Source: Kryptolebias marmoratus
Taxonomy: Eukaryota; Chordata; Actinopteri; Cyprinodontiformes; Rivulidae
DNA length: 64,000 bases
NCBI RefSeq assembly: GCF_001649575.2
Contig: NC_051433.1
Span: 7,680,402-7,744,401 of the forward strand
Direction of reading: 5' to 3'
How positions within the stretch are numbered: the stretch's first letter is position 1; each line of letters begins with the position of its first letter. The position numbers and the translations under genes were made by a program. A model generated the notes under the pieces. It had not been told where the DNA came from and made no database searches. It saw only the letters and a list, made by a program, of their open reading frames with translations. Positions 38,566-51,659 of the stretch are shown here, piece by piece.

Positions 38566-39886
38566 GGAACAGACATTGATAAGACATGCTGCCAATGTAT
38601 TAAACATGGCAGCATTTCAATATCACAGGAAATGTGATATAAAAACCCCTATGTTATTTTTTTTATTATTTTGTATTTTTTAATCAGTACAGGTTTTGCT
38701 TTCTACTAGTATAATGGCCAAAAGAAAGAAAAAACTATTTTGAACTCATGCTACTGAAGGGATGCTATCTAGGACATCACCAGAACGAGGATACACTACC
38801 AACAGTTATATAGCCAGCAGGTTGCCTTAGATTTGTACACAACATTTTTGTTGAGGCTTTTAAAGCTATGTTAAATAAATGATGCTCTGCTTTTGAAGTA
38901 TACTGTAGTAGATGGTTTTGTTAATGGAGACAGACTTTTAACAACATTCATTAAAAAAGCTCTTAAAAGAAAAAGAGAACAATGTTAGTCACAGTTAAAG
39001 CAACATAGTGTCACATCATCCATCATTCACTGGCGGCACAAAATAAAATGTGCAGAGCCACAAGCGGGGGAGACAAAACACCCTGACAGTATTGTTGCTG
39101 CTTGCTGTTACCAAAGAGTGGGATGCAAAAACTTACAGTGGGGGGTAGACCGAGAAGCAGGCTCATAATTTTTTCAAATATTTCAATACCAACCATCTTT
39201 GGTATCTGAAAGGGTGAGCATGTGTATGCATGGGTATGTTAGTGTGTGCATGTCTATATAAAAATCTCAGCCTGTCTGGAAAGCCTTGACTATTTAAACC
39301 CTCCTGTACAGAGTGATACAAGTGCTGAGATAGCTTTTTTGCCTGTTTGCATTCTCGAACCTCCACCCCCCATCTCCACTTTACTCCCATTCATTCTGTC
39401 ACTGCCTGTGTTCTGTGGATCAAAGTGCCTTGATGTCATTCATAAAACTGGGCAGCATCTGCGTTTTGCTTTAAACAAAAGCCCTATCCTCATAAAAGCA
39501 GACTCAAAATGTCTAACAGGAACATGAAAGAAAGATGAAGAGTGTATCTTGTTTTGATGTTATTTAAAGAATTTGGATAACTTCTAAAAGGGGTCAACCC
39601 ATTAAAGCACATATGCCTGGTTGCATGATTTTCTGAACAGAGGATATACATTTGCTTCACTATGTGCATGCTGTAGACCCACCTTTTCTCTAGAATATCC
39701 CACTATTACATAAATATTGCTGGTCGACCTACTGCAGTAGTAAATCTAAGTAGTTTTGCCAGAAATATGATCAAATCTTTTGTGTTTATCTATCAAGCTG
39801 TTTATAAAATACACATTTATGTATTTTTCTTGCATTCATATATATGCATGCATATGTTATGAATGTAAGTACATGTATCTGCTTAC

Positions 39887-39988
39887 CTATAAGAATCAGC
39901 ATGCAGACCAATAGTGCTATAAGAGCCCCAGGACTGAGAGCCGCACTCATTACATAGGCTGTTGCATTACAAGACTGGATCACTCCTT
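39887..39988 (-). CDS. cdh22: cadherin (CDH22-like) exon, juxtamembrane and transmembrane start
   Basis: This coding exon of 102 nt has the acceptor TTTCATTACACAG| and the donor CTTATAG|GTAAGC. Its first two bases complete a Glu codon, giving CDTEGVIQSCNATAYV across the junction, the usual type II cadherin stem before the membrane. IQSCNA is the conserved cysteine motif and NAT is a sequon. It continues SAALSPGALIALLVCMLILI, the first two thirds of the single transmembrane helix, and ends with one base of a Val codon completed by the last exon. It was missed as a long open frame because it is so short, but the motif and phase match on both sides are exact. Confidence 0.94.
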
Positions 39989-40297
39989 CTGTGTAATGAA
40001 AAAAAAGACAATTTTCACTGCAGATTTGACTCCATTGTTATCAGTTCAAAAAATAAGCATTATTTCATTAAAAATAAAACCAGTGTTTTTAACATTAAGA
40101 TTTTACTACCTGAAATCTCTCTAAAGGGCCATTTGTCTGCATATTTGCGGCCTTGTCTTGTTTTCTTTTCAATAAATGTATGCTTATAAGAACTGTTTGC
40201 TAAGCAAAACAATGACATGTTGACCTTTTAGTACTGTCTGTGCTGATGCAGAAGGTGACAGTGATGTTAATGTTGCAGCTCCCAGAGTAGCTCTCAC
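39989..40297 (-). other. short intron between EC5 and transmembrane exons
   Basis: This GT-AG intron is only 309 nt long, the smallest of the visible introns, and lies in phase 1. It begins GTGAGAG and ends TTTTCATTACACAG. No repeat is recognisable in it. It divides what I recall as a single 252-nt exon in other type II cadherins (150 + 102 nt here). Confidence 0.88.
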
Positions 40298-40447
40298 CTG
40301 TGTCACAGCCACAGACGTGGATGGTCAGGGTGCCTGTTGTGCTGAGGGAGGGGGGTCCACTGTCAACCACAAGAATAGGCAGGAAGTACACATTCTGTTC
40401 GTGACGGTTAAAGCCCAACCTCTGGGTACGAATGCCAGCTGTGTTTT
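40298..40447 (-). CDS. cdh22: cadherin (CDH22-like) exon, EC5 second part
   Basis: This coding exon of 150 nt encodes the back half of EC5: ENTAGIRTQRLGFNRHEQN, then YFLPILVVDSGPPSLS and TLTIHVCGCD. The paired cysteines of VCGCD are the conserved juxtamembrane cysteines of type II EC5. The donor is ACAG|GTGAGA. The acceptor is chosen as CACACCAAG|AA because this makes GAA (E) with the preceding G and restores the expected spacing FTxxxxxENTAG. A tandem acceptor 9 nt downstream (AACACAG|CT) is in the same phase and would remove three residues (ENT). The frame stays open for 32 codons into the following intron and then stops. The split of EC5 and membrane segment into two exons is unusual. Confidence 0.92.
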
Positions 40448-43400
40448 CTTGGTGTGCAGTGGGATTTAGTTGTGGACACATTGGGGTCAGAGAAACAAGA
40501 TAAAGCAGAGAATTACATGAGCATCTACACGTTTGAATTATAAAACCATTGTTTTCTGACAGACAAGGTTCTAGAAAATTGAAAATGATTAGTCTAGTAA
40601 CTCATTTTATTACCTTTCTTATTTTTTACTTGCACATATACAATTATTCATTTTGTTTGACAATTTACCAATATTGCTATATTGTTAACATTAGGTGGCT
40701 TTAGTTACGTATTTATTTCTGTACTACAGACAGCATTACCAAAATTGTCTAGTAAACTTAGGGTTATTAAATCTCATCAGAAGAGTGAACTGCTTCCCTG
40801 CCATTAACATTTATCAGATATTTATCAAGGAAACACAAAGCAGAGCAGAAAATGAGTGTGAGAGCCTCTGTTTGAAATTAAATTACAGTGGTGTGTATAT
40901 GAGCTCTCTGCTTGAGACTTAGATAAATGTAACACAAAATAAAGGATGAGGTTTTGATAAATAGAGTAAGGGTAGCTGGTGGGAAGACTTGCATAGAGGA
41001 TAACAAGTAATCCATCTCCCAGAACATTTATCACTGTTATCCATGTCACCCTAGAACTCCTCTGGCACATGTAGAACAATTTTCATATTGCAGTTCATGT
41101 TCGGGAATGTTACACCTCACAATTTGTCCTTTTGACTTTTACACGACACATCTTCATGCTTAAAAAGAAAGATTGTTAGCAGACTTGTGAGCACACTGAA
41201 AGTCACTTCTTGAATAAATTTGAAAAAAAAATAATGCACTTGAAGTTTGGCTAACTAACAAAATAAACACATCTGTATCAACTCTAGTTAATTCGTCTTT
41301 GAGGACTCAGATGTAAGGAACTAGTAGTCATTATTGTTATCCTGATGCATTTTTAGAACATTAATTGCAAAGTCAATCAATTAATTAAATGTTTACATTA
41401 CACAAAGAAAGTGAATTTACATAAATAAATACAGTATGATGGCAGTTTATCAAAGTAGAAAACTATGTTGTGAGATGAGGTTTTGTTGTTGTTTTTTGTT
41501 TGTTTGTTTTTTTATTTTTTTATTTTTTTTTTTTTCAGACTGCCGGCAAAAACTTCTCAAAGTTTAGCAACATGGGAAAAATGCCTTGTCATCATAGTGT
41601 GTCAAGGCTTAGAGACAAAACACAATGTGAGGGCATGATGAGGGAGAGAAGAAGTGACAGATTGAAAGTGACAGGTTGACAAATGTGTCCATGAAAAAAG
41701 ACACCAGAGTGGAAAAATGAGGGGTAGGCGTATTAAAAGTCTGGGTGGTGCTTTGTTTGTTTTTCACCAGAATATATACATTAATGCTGGCACGAATGAC
41801 TTCATTAAAAGTATTTAAATTTGCATTTGTTTGTTTATGCACAATGCATTGGTTGGCAAAATGGGGTGGCAGGTATAACATTTATATATTGTGAATTTTG
41901 ATCATTCTTCCCAACCACCCACACTGAACCATGGGATATCATACTTTTACTTATTCCCTGCCCATCCAGTGAATTGTGTGTAAACAATGCATTATGTGTG
42001 TTACACAAGGCTTGTGTATGTGCCTTCCTATTCAAATACACATGACCAAGACAACAACAGACCCTGCTGCTTCACAAAGTGACATTTTCCTGGCTCAGGT
42101 TGCTACCTGACATTTTCCTGGTGTCAGATCAATCTTGATTTAGCCAGATGTCACATTTACTTAGATACACATCTCTAAATGAAGTATCTGCAAGCGCATG
42201 TGCAAAAAGACACAGCCAAACATGAAAAAAAGCCTTCTTGACAGAGCAGAGTCATCACTGGGGAACACAGTGGCTTTAATTTATTAGGTGGTGCTTACAA
42301 AATAGTTTTCATGGCACTTGAAGAAAAAAAAAAAGTTTAAAAGTGTAATCTCTTAAACATTTTTTTTTGTATTTTATTTATTCATTTACATATAACACAA
42401 TCACAAAAAGTGTTTTGCAAGAACAAAAAAATAAACAGTGACCTAAACTTTTTTTTTTTTTCTGAATATATGACTGAGCTATGAGGATCCTCACAGCCGA
42501 TGTTTACCCAAAAGTGTCACCTATTAATGAGGCAAATACTAAATCACAAAGAAAGTATACATGTTGCCTACAATACAATCAAAGTGTATGATTTTTCTGC
42601 ATGTCAGGGTAATTTAACCATCTGGTATCTGAACAACTGAGCTATTCTAATTAAAAATTTGACATTATTGATTAACATTTTAAAGGGTTTTGAAAATGCC
42701 ATCTCACAATCTAAACCAGCATTACCTCCAGATCCTTATTTGAATAAGACCCTGGAGCATTTCATCAAATTAATGTTTACAGTCACTTGGGAAAAATATT
42801 GATAATACCATAAAGCCCTTCTTTTTTATGAGCTACAATAGGATCTTGAACAATCTTCATTTCACCGCTGTAGTTTACATTAGAGGTTTACCAATTAAAG
42901 TATTTTTAATAGTTAATGTTTGGAAATCAGGACATCAAATAACCAGTATGCAGCATATATAAAACCAAGCTTCTGTAGGTCTGTTTGGTATTGGCCTATA
43001 AACATAATTCAATAATCAGACAATTTTAATTGTCATGGAACTTGTGTACTGGTCAGTCATATGCTAGATTTAAAAAAATGCGTAGAAACAGGTAAAAGTG
43101 AAGACTTTTGGGTTATTGCTTACAAATGAGCTGACAGTAAGAATAGCATAGGGCCTAGAATGTTTTAAGCACTTTTGTGAATTTGTCTTGACACATTTCT
43201 CCTCTTGTTGGCATGTTTGTTATCAGACAGGATTACCAACCAAATATAAAGCCCACCTGTCTTGAACGGCACCTGTATCATGAAAAATGCATAGACACAA
43301 AGATGGGGAATAAAGTGTAACAACATTATTCTGCCAAATGTGCCTGCTTTTTAATCAGCTTGGTATGTTCAGGCATGGCCAGCACTGATTAGTGGAAAAC

Positions 43401-43626
43401 TGCTAAATGCTGCCTAATTAATCAGGTGACCAATCAATTGGTCAACATCTATTTAGAAGTACACATACAAAAACATACTCTGAAAGGCTATACTTTAATC
43501 AAGAGTTTAAAAACAGACTGTTGATTAAAGTATAGGCTCAAAATCCAATATTTTTTTACATTATCCACAGAATCAAACGTGGCTGATGAGTTTAAATTAA
43601 TCATGAAACAATGCTTGTCCTCTTAC
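40448..43626 (-). other. cadherin intron inside EC5
   Basis: This intron of 3179 nt, phase 1, is bounded by GTAAGA and the ACACCAAG acceptor. It contains T-rich runs near 41.5 kb and 42.4 kb and a perfect inverted repeat at 43488-43535. No coding or RNA gene was recognised. Confidence 0.85.
43488..43535. repeat. perfect 15-bp intronic inverted repeat
   Basis: CTATACTTTAATCAA at 43488-43502 is exactly complementary to 43521-43535, with an 18-nt spacer. It lies about 90 nt downstream of the donor site at 43626 on the transcribed strand, so the pre-mRNA could fold a hairpin there. Confidence 0.7.
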
Positions 43627-43744
43627 CTGTGACATTCGATAAAGTGAAGTGGCGACTGCTGGAACCTTCAGGAGCTAAAGTGAAAAAGAACTGATGCCCA
43701 GATTGTGGTTCATCTCTATCCACTACACTGATGCTGTGAATAAG
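43627..43744 (-). CDS. cdh22: cadherin (CDH22-like) exon, EC5 first part
   Basis: This coding exon of 118 nt has the acceptor CTGTCCTTAG| and the donor CACAG|GTAAGA. It starts in phase 0 and ends after the first base of a codon. It encodes the front of EC5, the membrane-proximal cadherin repeat: LIHSISVVDRDEPQSGHQF, then FFTLAPEG and HFTLSNVT. VDRDEPQSGH is typical of type II EC5 and retains the acidic residues. NVT is a sequon. The reading frame joins the CENAKPDQ end of the previous exon without interruption. A second AG (TTCACAG) lies 11 nt inside the exon but would shift the frame, so the 118-nt form is preferred. Confidence 0.94.
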
Positions 43745-45224
43745 CTAAGGACAGAGAGACACACCATAAAAAGAAATAAAGAAAGAAGAAAGAAAGGTTA
43801 GATTTCTACTCAAGTCTACTCAACAGGAACAAGGAATCAAATTTAGATCACTTTGCATTTCAAATGCCTTTTTCCTCCACATAAGGAGAAAGGTGGAGCA
43901 AGATGCAACAGACTGAAAAAGGCTTGCTGTGAAAGAGTAGTTCAAAGAGGCGACAGTCACAAAGAGATTAAAACTACTTTTTACCAGAAAGTTGACACAG
44001 CATTATGAATGATGCCTCAGTGTTAGAAATGCAAAATTATGATAAAATTCCTTTATGAAAGGAAAAGAACAGGGAGGTCGGCTTGTTTGTTGTAGGAAGG
44101 ACAGAAAAAAAAAAAAATGGATATAAGCAGAACAGGAATAAAGCAAGACTAGGGGTAAATGTAGTCCTATGTAATTCAGTAATAGTAATTCCCATTCAAA
44201 GTAAAATAATCTGATTCAATTTTGAGAAGTCTATGTGGACACACTGAGATGAGGCTGGATTCAATGTAAGCTGAACAGACATCAAACAGACCCTGGAGAT
44301 GTTTTCACCTTAACGCAAGGCTCTCAGTGACAATTTGTCTTTCTTTCATGCTATTACTCTGAAGCAGGCAACAAACCACAAGCTGATAAATGATATTTTC
44401 ATATCACATCGGTCTAATCTGTTTCATCTCCCTGGACACAACACATGAGTCCAAATCCTTATTATTTTGATTTTTTTTCCATTGTTTACTGCATTCTATC
44501 AAAAAAAACAAAACGTGAAATATTTTCCAAAAGTGCAGAAAAAGATCAATCATGAAAGCTTCAGAGATCTCTAGGTAAAGAATTATTGCAGAGTTTGTTA
44601 CCATTTATTTCAAAAGTTGTTTAAATGTCATAATTTTTCATGATGTTACATTTATGTGTTCTGAAACTGTGCGCAGCCCCTTTTTCTAACTAACAGTGCT
44701 GGTGTCACTGGACTGTTTTCACAGTGAACCAGCTTTGTAACACTAAAAATCTCAAGATGAACTTGAAATCATCCTACTGAGCCTCTAATCCTGCTTCATA
44801 GTACAGGCCTCAGATCAAATGCTGAATCAACAGAACAAGAGCTATAAAAAACAGACACTAAACGGCTGTTCTATGTAACAAAGAAGAAATATGTGCTTCA
44901 CAACACCAAAATCAAAACCCATGAAACATAATGAGGAAAGAGGGTTTTCTAATATGTTATTCTAAAGTAGGCTAACTGCCTATTTATAATAACTTCAAAT
45001 CATGAGTACTACAAATCAAAAAATCAGTTCACACAGGAATAACATCCATTTTAAAACAAAACCTTTACTTCTTTTCAACTGATGTTTTGTTGATAACTCA
45101 AGGCAATTGATATACAACAAAGATGGCTAATTTCATTTTGCCAAAGCCATTATGGTTTACTGAAAACAAAGGAACTGCTATCTCTAACAATATTTCATCA
45201 ATCCAATATGTACTGCTTGTTCCA

Positions 45225-45485
45225 TAGTCAGTGCATCAGCTTGAGCAGGGAAGTCCAGATAAATCTTTCCAAAGCCATCTCTTCCAGGAGGATTCCAAGG
45301 CTTTCCCAGGCCAGCCAAAAGATATATTCTGTCCAGCGTGTCCTTGGTTCACCTCCCTAGAAAGGCATCATGGGGGTAACCTTCCAAGATGCCCAAACCA
45401 CCTCAACTGGCTCCTCGATGTGGAGGAGTAATGGCTCTATTTCAAGTCCCAACTGGAAAACCAAACTTCTCACCCTGGTAAGACC
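45225..45485 (-). mobile_element. LINE fragment, same family as that at 0.5-1.2 kb
   Basis: On the minus strand it reads LEIEPLLLHIE followed by a frameshifted RSQLRW-like block, and further down a sequence corresponding to WERLGIPPEELE-type LINE C termini. The plus strand shows ACCACCTCAACTGGCTCCTC and CTCTTCCAGGAGGATTCCAA, typical of this teleost LINE. It lacks a GGAT tail here and is a short internal 3' piece. Confidence 0.65.
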
Positions 45486-48400
45486 TCTGTACTCACGTTT
45501 TAGGTTTAATCATTTCTATTTACTGAACCACTTTCTAATGAAGCTTGTTAAATCTATCTTTTTTTATAGATATGCAAGGTTTTCTAACATCTCCAGGGTT
45601 AAGAAAAGGTTATAGCAATTTTTTTGTATACATACAACTTATGTGATTGCCGTTTGATTTCTTGACCATCTATTACATTCAAAGCTGTTAAATTCTTTTT
45701 TCCCCATCTCAGAAAAAAAAATGCTTTTCATTTATTTTCTATCTGCAAACTGACTATTAGAAATTCAGTTTTTAGCATATTTTCTTTAAACTATAGATCT
45801 TTCTCAAGCTTAAAATGTCCCTTAATATTTATATATATATATATTTTTTGAGTCTGTGCTTTACTGTAACTGAGCTACTGACTATTAAGACTCAAGGCTA
45901 AAGGGCCACAGTCATACCTTCAGAAAGAAAAAAAAGAAAAAAATGGCTACCCAGCGCTGATGCTGCAACACCGCCACACAACAGGCTTAGTCATACCCAG
46001 AGCTCAAGGAGGCTGTTTAGGATAATATGGCTTACTTTGTAATTACGAAATGCTGTGGCGTGATTTCAAGGTAAATGACATGCTTCTTCTTTGAAGCACT
46101 ACAAAAACGTACTTAAAAAATGCAGAAACATCAAGTATAATTCCAAGTGTTCCCTCAAAACTATTTGAAATTTTTGCCATGTTCTGAATTTGCTACAGTG
46201 TAAGTGTGATAGCTGTAACTGGTGCAGGAGACCAGTGCTATCAATACATTAATATGCTGTAGTAAAGTAAGTTTTCTGTTATGTGTTTACAATGTTTTAT
46301 CGGTATGCAATGCAGTCTTGTTTACCACCAGTCAGTTCTTGAGAAAACAAAACTGCACTCAGACTGCAGTTCATTAATATACAAATTTTGCTGAGTTGTT
46401 TTTTGATTGCACTGGTTATAAATTACTTGGCTACTACTTGAACATCATCACTTTTACTTCTGCGTTTGCTCTTAATGTTAGCAGGTAGCAGTATTTCCAC
46501 ACTGTTTTGGCCTCTTGAATTTTAATGAACACTTTGTTAGTCAAAGTCAAATTCCACATGTCAAAGTTGTTATTACTTTAGCCAAACAAAAGAGTTTTGC
46601 CATTTTGCTTGGTTTCATTTCAGTGACTGTTCAAATGATCAAATATTTAACTAAAAGTTTTTAAGCTTGATTTATATATTTGGTCTCAAATTGATTACCT
46701 TGTTACTCTTCAGATTTACATGAAGTCTATATATACAATAAACTGTAACCTTCTCACAGTCTATTTTCAACAGCCATAATTGTAACATGTTGCTCTGATG
46801 CCTAATTAATAACTATAAGATATCACATAATGCGTAGTGCTGAACAACTACAATAAACACTTTATGGATGTTTAAAACAAAAAAAAAAAACTGAAGTAGT
46901 GCTGAGACAAAAAAAGGTTGGAAACTCTACTTTCAAAGAAATTAGTTCTTCACACCTGTCAGGTACTTGGAGCTCCATCCAGCACTTCTTTGTGTGTGTG
47001 CACTCATACAATACAAAACAATCACATGTCGCAGAAACCACTATGCATCCAGTCACCTACAATGATATGTGAAAAATACAGATGAGTGGGCTGCACAATA
47101 TGCCAAAACAGGACTGATCTCTCCTTCCTTATCACTCTTTGAAGCCCTGTCACTGGCAGGTTTCGTTCAGTCTGAAGGTAAAAAAAATAATGAGCCAAGA
47201 GGAGAAACTATAAGCAAAAACTTTATTAACAACTGAAGGAGGAATCTATTCCTTTCTCTGAAGACTATGAAGCAGTGAAGTTGTAGTAAGTGAGCCATGA
47301 TCTCCTCTCTATGACTGTGCCCTCAGCAGGGGACTCTCAGGCAGCGACGCAGGGTGAGTGAAAACTGAGCGCTGAAACAAAGAAAAACGAGCAAGAAGAA
47401 AAGCGAGTGTGTGGGAGTTTATCGAGCACCTAGTGAAGCTCCTTCTAGCACAATCACCTAATTAGATTTCTATCTAGCAGTACCCTTTCTTGACCCCCTT
47501 AAATCTCTTGCATCGTTTGAAAGCTTGAAGGGGAGACTTTCCCAAAAGTGGAGCCCATTTGCACTAGAGGTGTCTGAAAAGTGAAGGTTGTGAGAAGGAG
47601 GCAGCTTTTTGATTCACAGCAAAAATCAACCAACCAGAGAGATAATGAATATCTAAATAAAAAATAAATAAGTAAACATAAAACAACTTAAAATATGCTG
47701 TGAAAGGTTCAACTCAAAAATCTGGAACTTACTCCTTCCAAAGGACATGTATTTTAAAAGGCATTCATTATTTTGAAAAGTGAAAGTCCTCTTTTGAAAA
47801 TTCTAGCTGTCTCACTGCATTATCCTAAACTCAGGTGATGCCTGCATGGTTGATTTGTGTGGCTTTAGGGTACAAAGTGTCAATAAAATACACTATGATA
47901 ATTATTGAAATGGCTGTCAAAATCACATCAGTGTGGCATTAACTGACAGAACTTTGCACTTTACCAATATCATTTTAACCACTTGGTTTTATTTCACAAC
48001 AAGTTACTTTCTTGGCACAATTTATGCTAAAACTCAGACTAATCTCAGAATGAGATAAAAAAAAAATGACAGGTAGACTGATTATTTTTGAAGAGCTGGT
48101 TGTGTTTGTTTGTAAATTTGTACAACTTTGATATTAAAAACTTAGAGGTTCACATAAATCAATCTGCCCTTTTTCTGATATGTGGCCACATCTTGATTTA
48201 TCCTGAAGAGTATCTCTGCCTTTTAGTGCCTTATCTGCACAAGAGAGTGATCCGCTTGTTTAAAAGATTCAAGTAGTTCTGACTGATGAGTTTTATTATC
48301 TGAATTTCTAAAGATGGACAAAAAAAGAGCATATTTTTGCCATCTAAATTAACTCAAACTTAATATATATATATATATTGGATTTTTAATTCAGTAATAA

Positions 48401-49194
48401 CAGTTTTCTTCTTTGTATATCAGCATATCACAAAATTGGCTTGGTACAAAACTTCTCCAAGGAAACAACATCCTTGGGGTAACAGAGAACATTAAAAAAT
48501 GACGTAAGTTTAACTAGTGCCACAAAAAATGTTTCAAAGACAAATTGTAAAAATAAACTATTCAATTTCAGATGAGGTTTGAACTCATGTCTCCAAAAAA
48601 GTTGTATTGTTTCAGCATCCCCATTGCTACTTCCTAATGCACAGAGACGACTGTTAATAAGGCAGCCCTCACTCTCCGCATCAAACATGACTGTGGCCAA
48701 TGTGTCATGACACAGACACCAAATTACACCTTTTGCATATTTGAAAGATGCCACAGGCGTTGACAAAATAAAATTATTTTTTGTCTTGGGAATGAGAACA
48801 GCTTGTGCTTTTACAGAGCCGTGTGGGTGTTCTTTTTTTTTTTTTTAGTCTCTTTATAAACTCCGACAGGCCCAACAGTTTGAAGGGGAGGAATGCACAA
48901 GCACTAACATGGAAGGGAAGACAGAACAGCTATCAGGCTTTGGATGGAAAAGCTCAAATTACAACATTCATACACAAAAGATACAGCTTTGTGCTCTGCC
49001 TATCACATAGCCTTGCACAGTGATTTGTTTCTATATTTACAAAATGCTTGGCAAAAAAATGACAAGACAATATACAGTGCACCTATTAGCTATAACATTA
49101 TGATTATCCATATTACTACGGAGTGCATCTTCCTTTTGATACTAAAATAGCTGTGACAAGTCATTAACAAACAAAAAAGAATCATTTGAGAATA

Positions 49195-49500
49195 CCATGG
49201 AGTGTTTGTTAGGAAAATTGTAATAGAGCTCTTGAGCCCCTTTTGGTCGTGGGGAAGAATGTTTGTGGATTGGACTTCCTTCCATTATCACATCTCATCA
49301 AATTGAGATCTGGGAAGTATATTAAGGACGGGTGAATGTGTCATCCCTCTTCTGATATCTTGACCCATTCATCCACATTCTGCACAGCTTCCCTGCTTCT
49401 GTAGGGAAACGCTGTTGCCATACGGGTAAATTGTAATTTGTCCACAGAAAGAGTAAAGCCACTTTCTTGGAATGCCAATGCCATGCTGAAAAGTCTAAAG
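49195..49500. mobile_element. possible transposon remnant
   Basis: The stretch with CAAATTGAGATCTGGGAA, then TTGACCCATTCATCCACATT and CATGCTGAAAAGTC, recalls an interspersed fish repeat with ATTGAGATCTGG near its centre. The class is not certain and no open frame survives. Confidence 0.3.
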
Positions 49501-51659
49501 TACTATAGAAAAACAAAAGAATAACAAACACGTTTTCAGTTTAAGACAAAAAAAAAGTATTTTGTAAGAAATGTCTAGTCTGCGCTTAGGATCCACTTTA
49601 ACATTTGAGAGACAAAAGGAAGCATTTGGTGAGTAGGACAGATGACTCACACAGTCTCCTACACATAAAATACTGTCTAGCAAAATTGCGAGTCTGTCTG
49701 GGATTTTTCAGCATCCGTCTTGGTCTTGATGGGTGTTTGTTTTTCTATCTCCTCTTTATGCTTATGAGGTGCTTGAGCATTTCTTACATATGTTCATGAT
49801 GGGAGTAAACATTTTTCAGACAGGCTTAACATTTAGCTATCTCTCCAAGGGTAGGAGGCTGGCGGTGCTGCGGCTAAACAGAGGTGATCTGTTGCAGTGA
49901 CCCACTCAGTCAGCTGTGAGACAGCACGGTGAAGCTGACAGGCCTCTGTTACCCAAGGCCATACTTAGTATTTGGCTTTCCAACCAGCCCTTTTTTCTGG
50001 GTGCATGGCACTATATGATATCTGTCCTTCTGCACTGAGTCAGATAAATACCACAAGGTGGGTGACGAATGGGTTGACGCAGAAAATTGTGTTCACGTCA
50101 GAGAGAAACAAAAGCAAAACTAATCTAATTTAAATCTATAAACAATATTTATAACACTGATATAAGATTGACATTATTTTGGCTTATTTAACTATAGCTG
50201 AGTACCCGCAGTATGAAAGAATCATAGAACAATGTCTGAAGAACCAGTGTGAAAAATGATGCAGAGCAACCTGTATGATTTCAAAATGTTTCACCATTGG
50301 TTGTGTTTGAAATACATACACTTACTATAAGATAATGAGCTTACAGGAAGTATATTTTGTATCAAGACATAAATCATTGTGATTGTTCATACTACCCTTA
50401 TGTAAATAATATTTGAAAAAATAAACATGATAGCTCTGACAACATTTTTCTTTACTGACTTCAGCATTTGTAATGTTTAATAATCTAATTCTGTGTTGAA
50501 GTATTATTTGATACCAAAACCTCCATTAACTTTAGAATTATTACAAGCTATTTCCATAACAGAGTCAGAAAATAGTCATCTAGTAATATGACAATATAAC
50601 TACTGTTTATGCCAACAGTTTTTACACTTGAATTCTCTCAAATCAGAACCCATTAACAATTGACATATATTACCTTTTGCTACTGAAGTGTGATCATGCC
50701 GAGAACTAGAGGTCAAACAAATAAATTCAATTCAAGACAGTGACTGAGAAGCCATTACGAACAATAACCTAATAATTTGAAATAAATACAAAGTATAAAA
50801 AATTGTCAACAAGGAAAAAAAAGAAAGGTTTTATTAGTCTGCTGATAAATGTGTTCTATAATTTAAGGATCTGAATGTAAATCTGCATTTTTCCTGTTTT
50901 TTTTTTCCTCTTTTTCAATGTTACTCAGTTTGCTCTTCTACTTTTTTAGTTGTGTTAACACTGACTCTTTGCCTCCCCTTCTGTCTCATGTCGTCAAGCC
51001 GAACGTTCTTAAGCCATGTCACAGAGCTATTATTTACTTCTCACCTAACCCTTCCGCCCCTCTCCGCATGCATTTTGCTTTTAAATACAAACAAAACTGA
51101 TTGTGTTGCCAGCTTTCAAACAGGATCAAACACAACCACAGTTAAAAGGCTTAGGTAAATTTGATTTTCTCTGTGGTTCCATTAAAAGCAAGTATAAAGG
51201 CAGGAATCTGACACTTCACGAACAAGTGGAAGATAAAACAGCACGAAACAGGCCACAATGTAACACCCCTCATTAGCTTAGTAAACCCGAGTTTGATCTT
51301 TGGATCTTCTAAAAGAGTGACAGAAAAGGTTGTGAGAGTATAAGGCACATGTGTGGGTGTGAACAGGGGCCTTTACTATACTGTAACATTTAACATGCAT
51401 GGGACCAGCATCAAGATACAACATCAGATAAACAAAATCAGATTAAAGATTGATAGTGTGTAAACTGTTGTTCCCTTGACAGTATGTTCTATGTATGAAA
51501 TAGTAACTTTTTTCCACCATAATTATCAAGAATAAATTCCTGGTATCAGTGATGTAGTATGTTTTGTTTCCTACAAGTGAAATTCAGCCGATCTCCAACA
51601 GCAACAAGCTACTTAGGGTCTTATGTTTACTTCTCCTGTGAAAATTTTGAATGTTGAGC

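Larger units (their letters stand above)
36034..39886 (-). other. cadherin intron, transmembrane exon to last exon
   Basis: This GT-AG intron of 3853 nt interrupts a valine codon inside the transmembrane helix. It contains a long (TA)n tract, a dispersed teleost repeat copy and a complex block near 37.6-37.8 kb. No other exon-like sequence was recognised. Confidence 0.85.
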
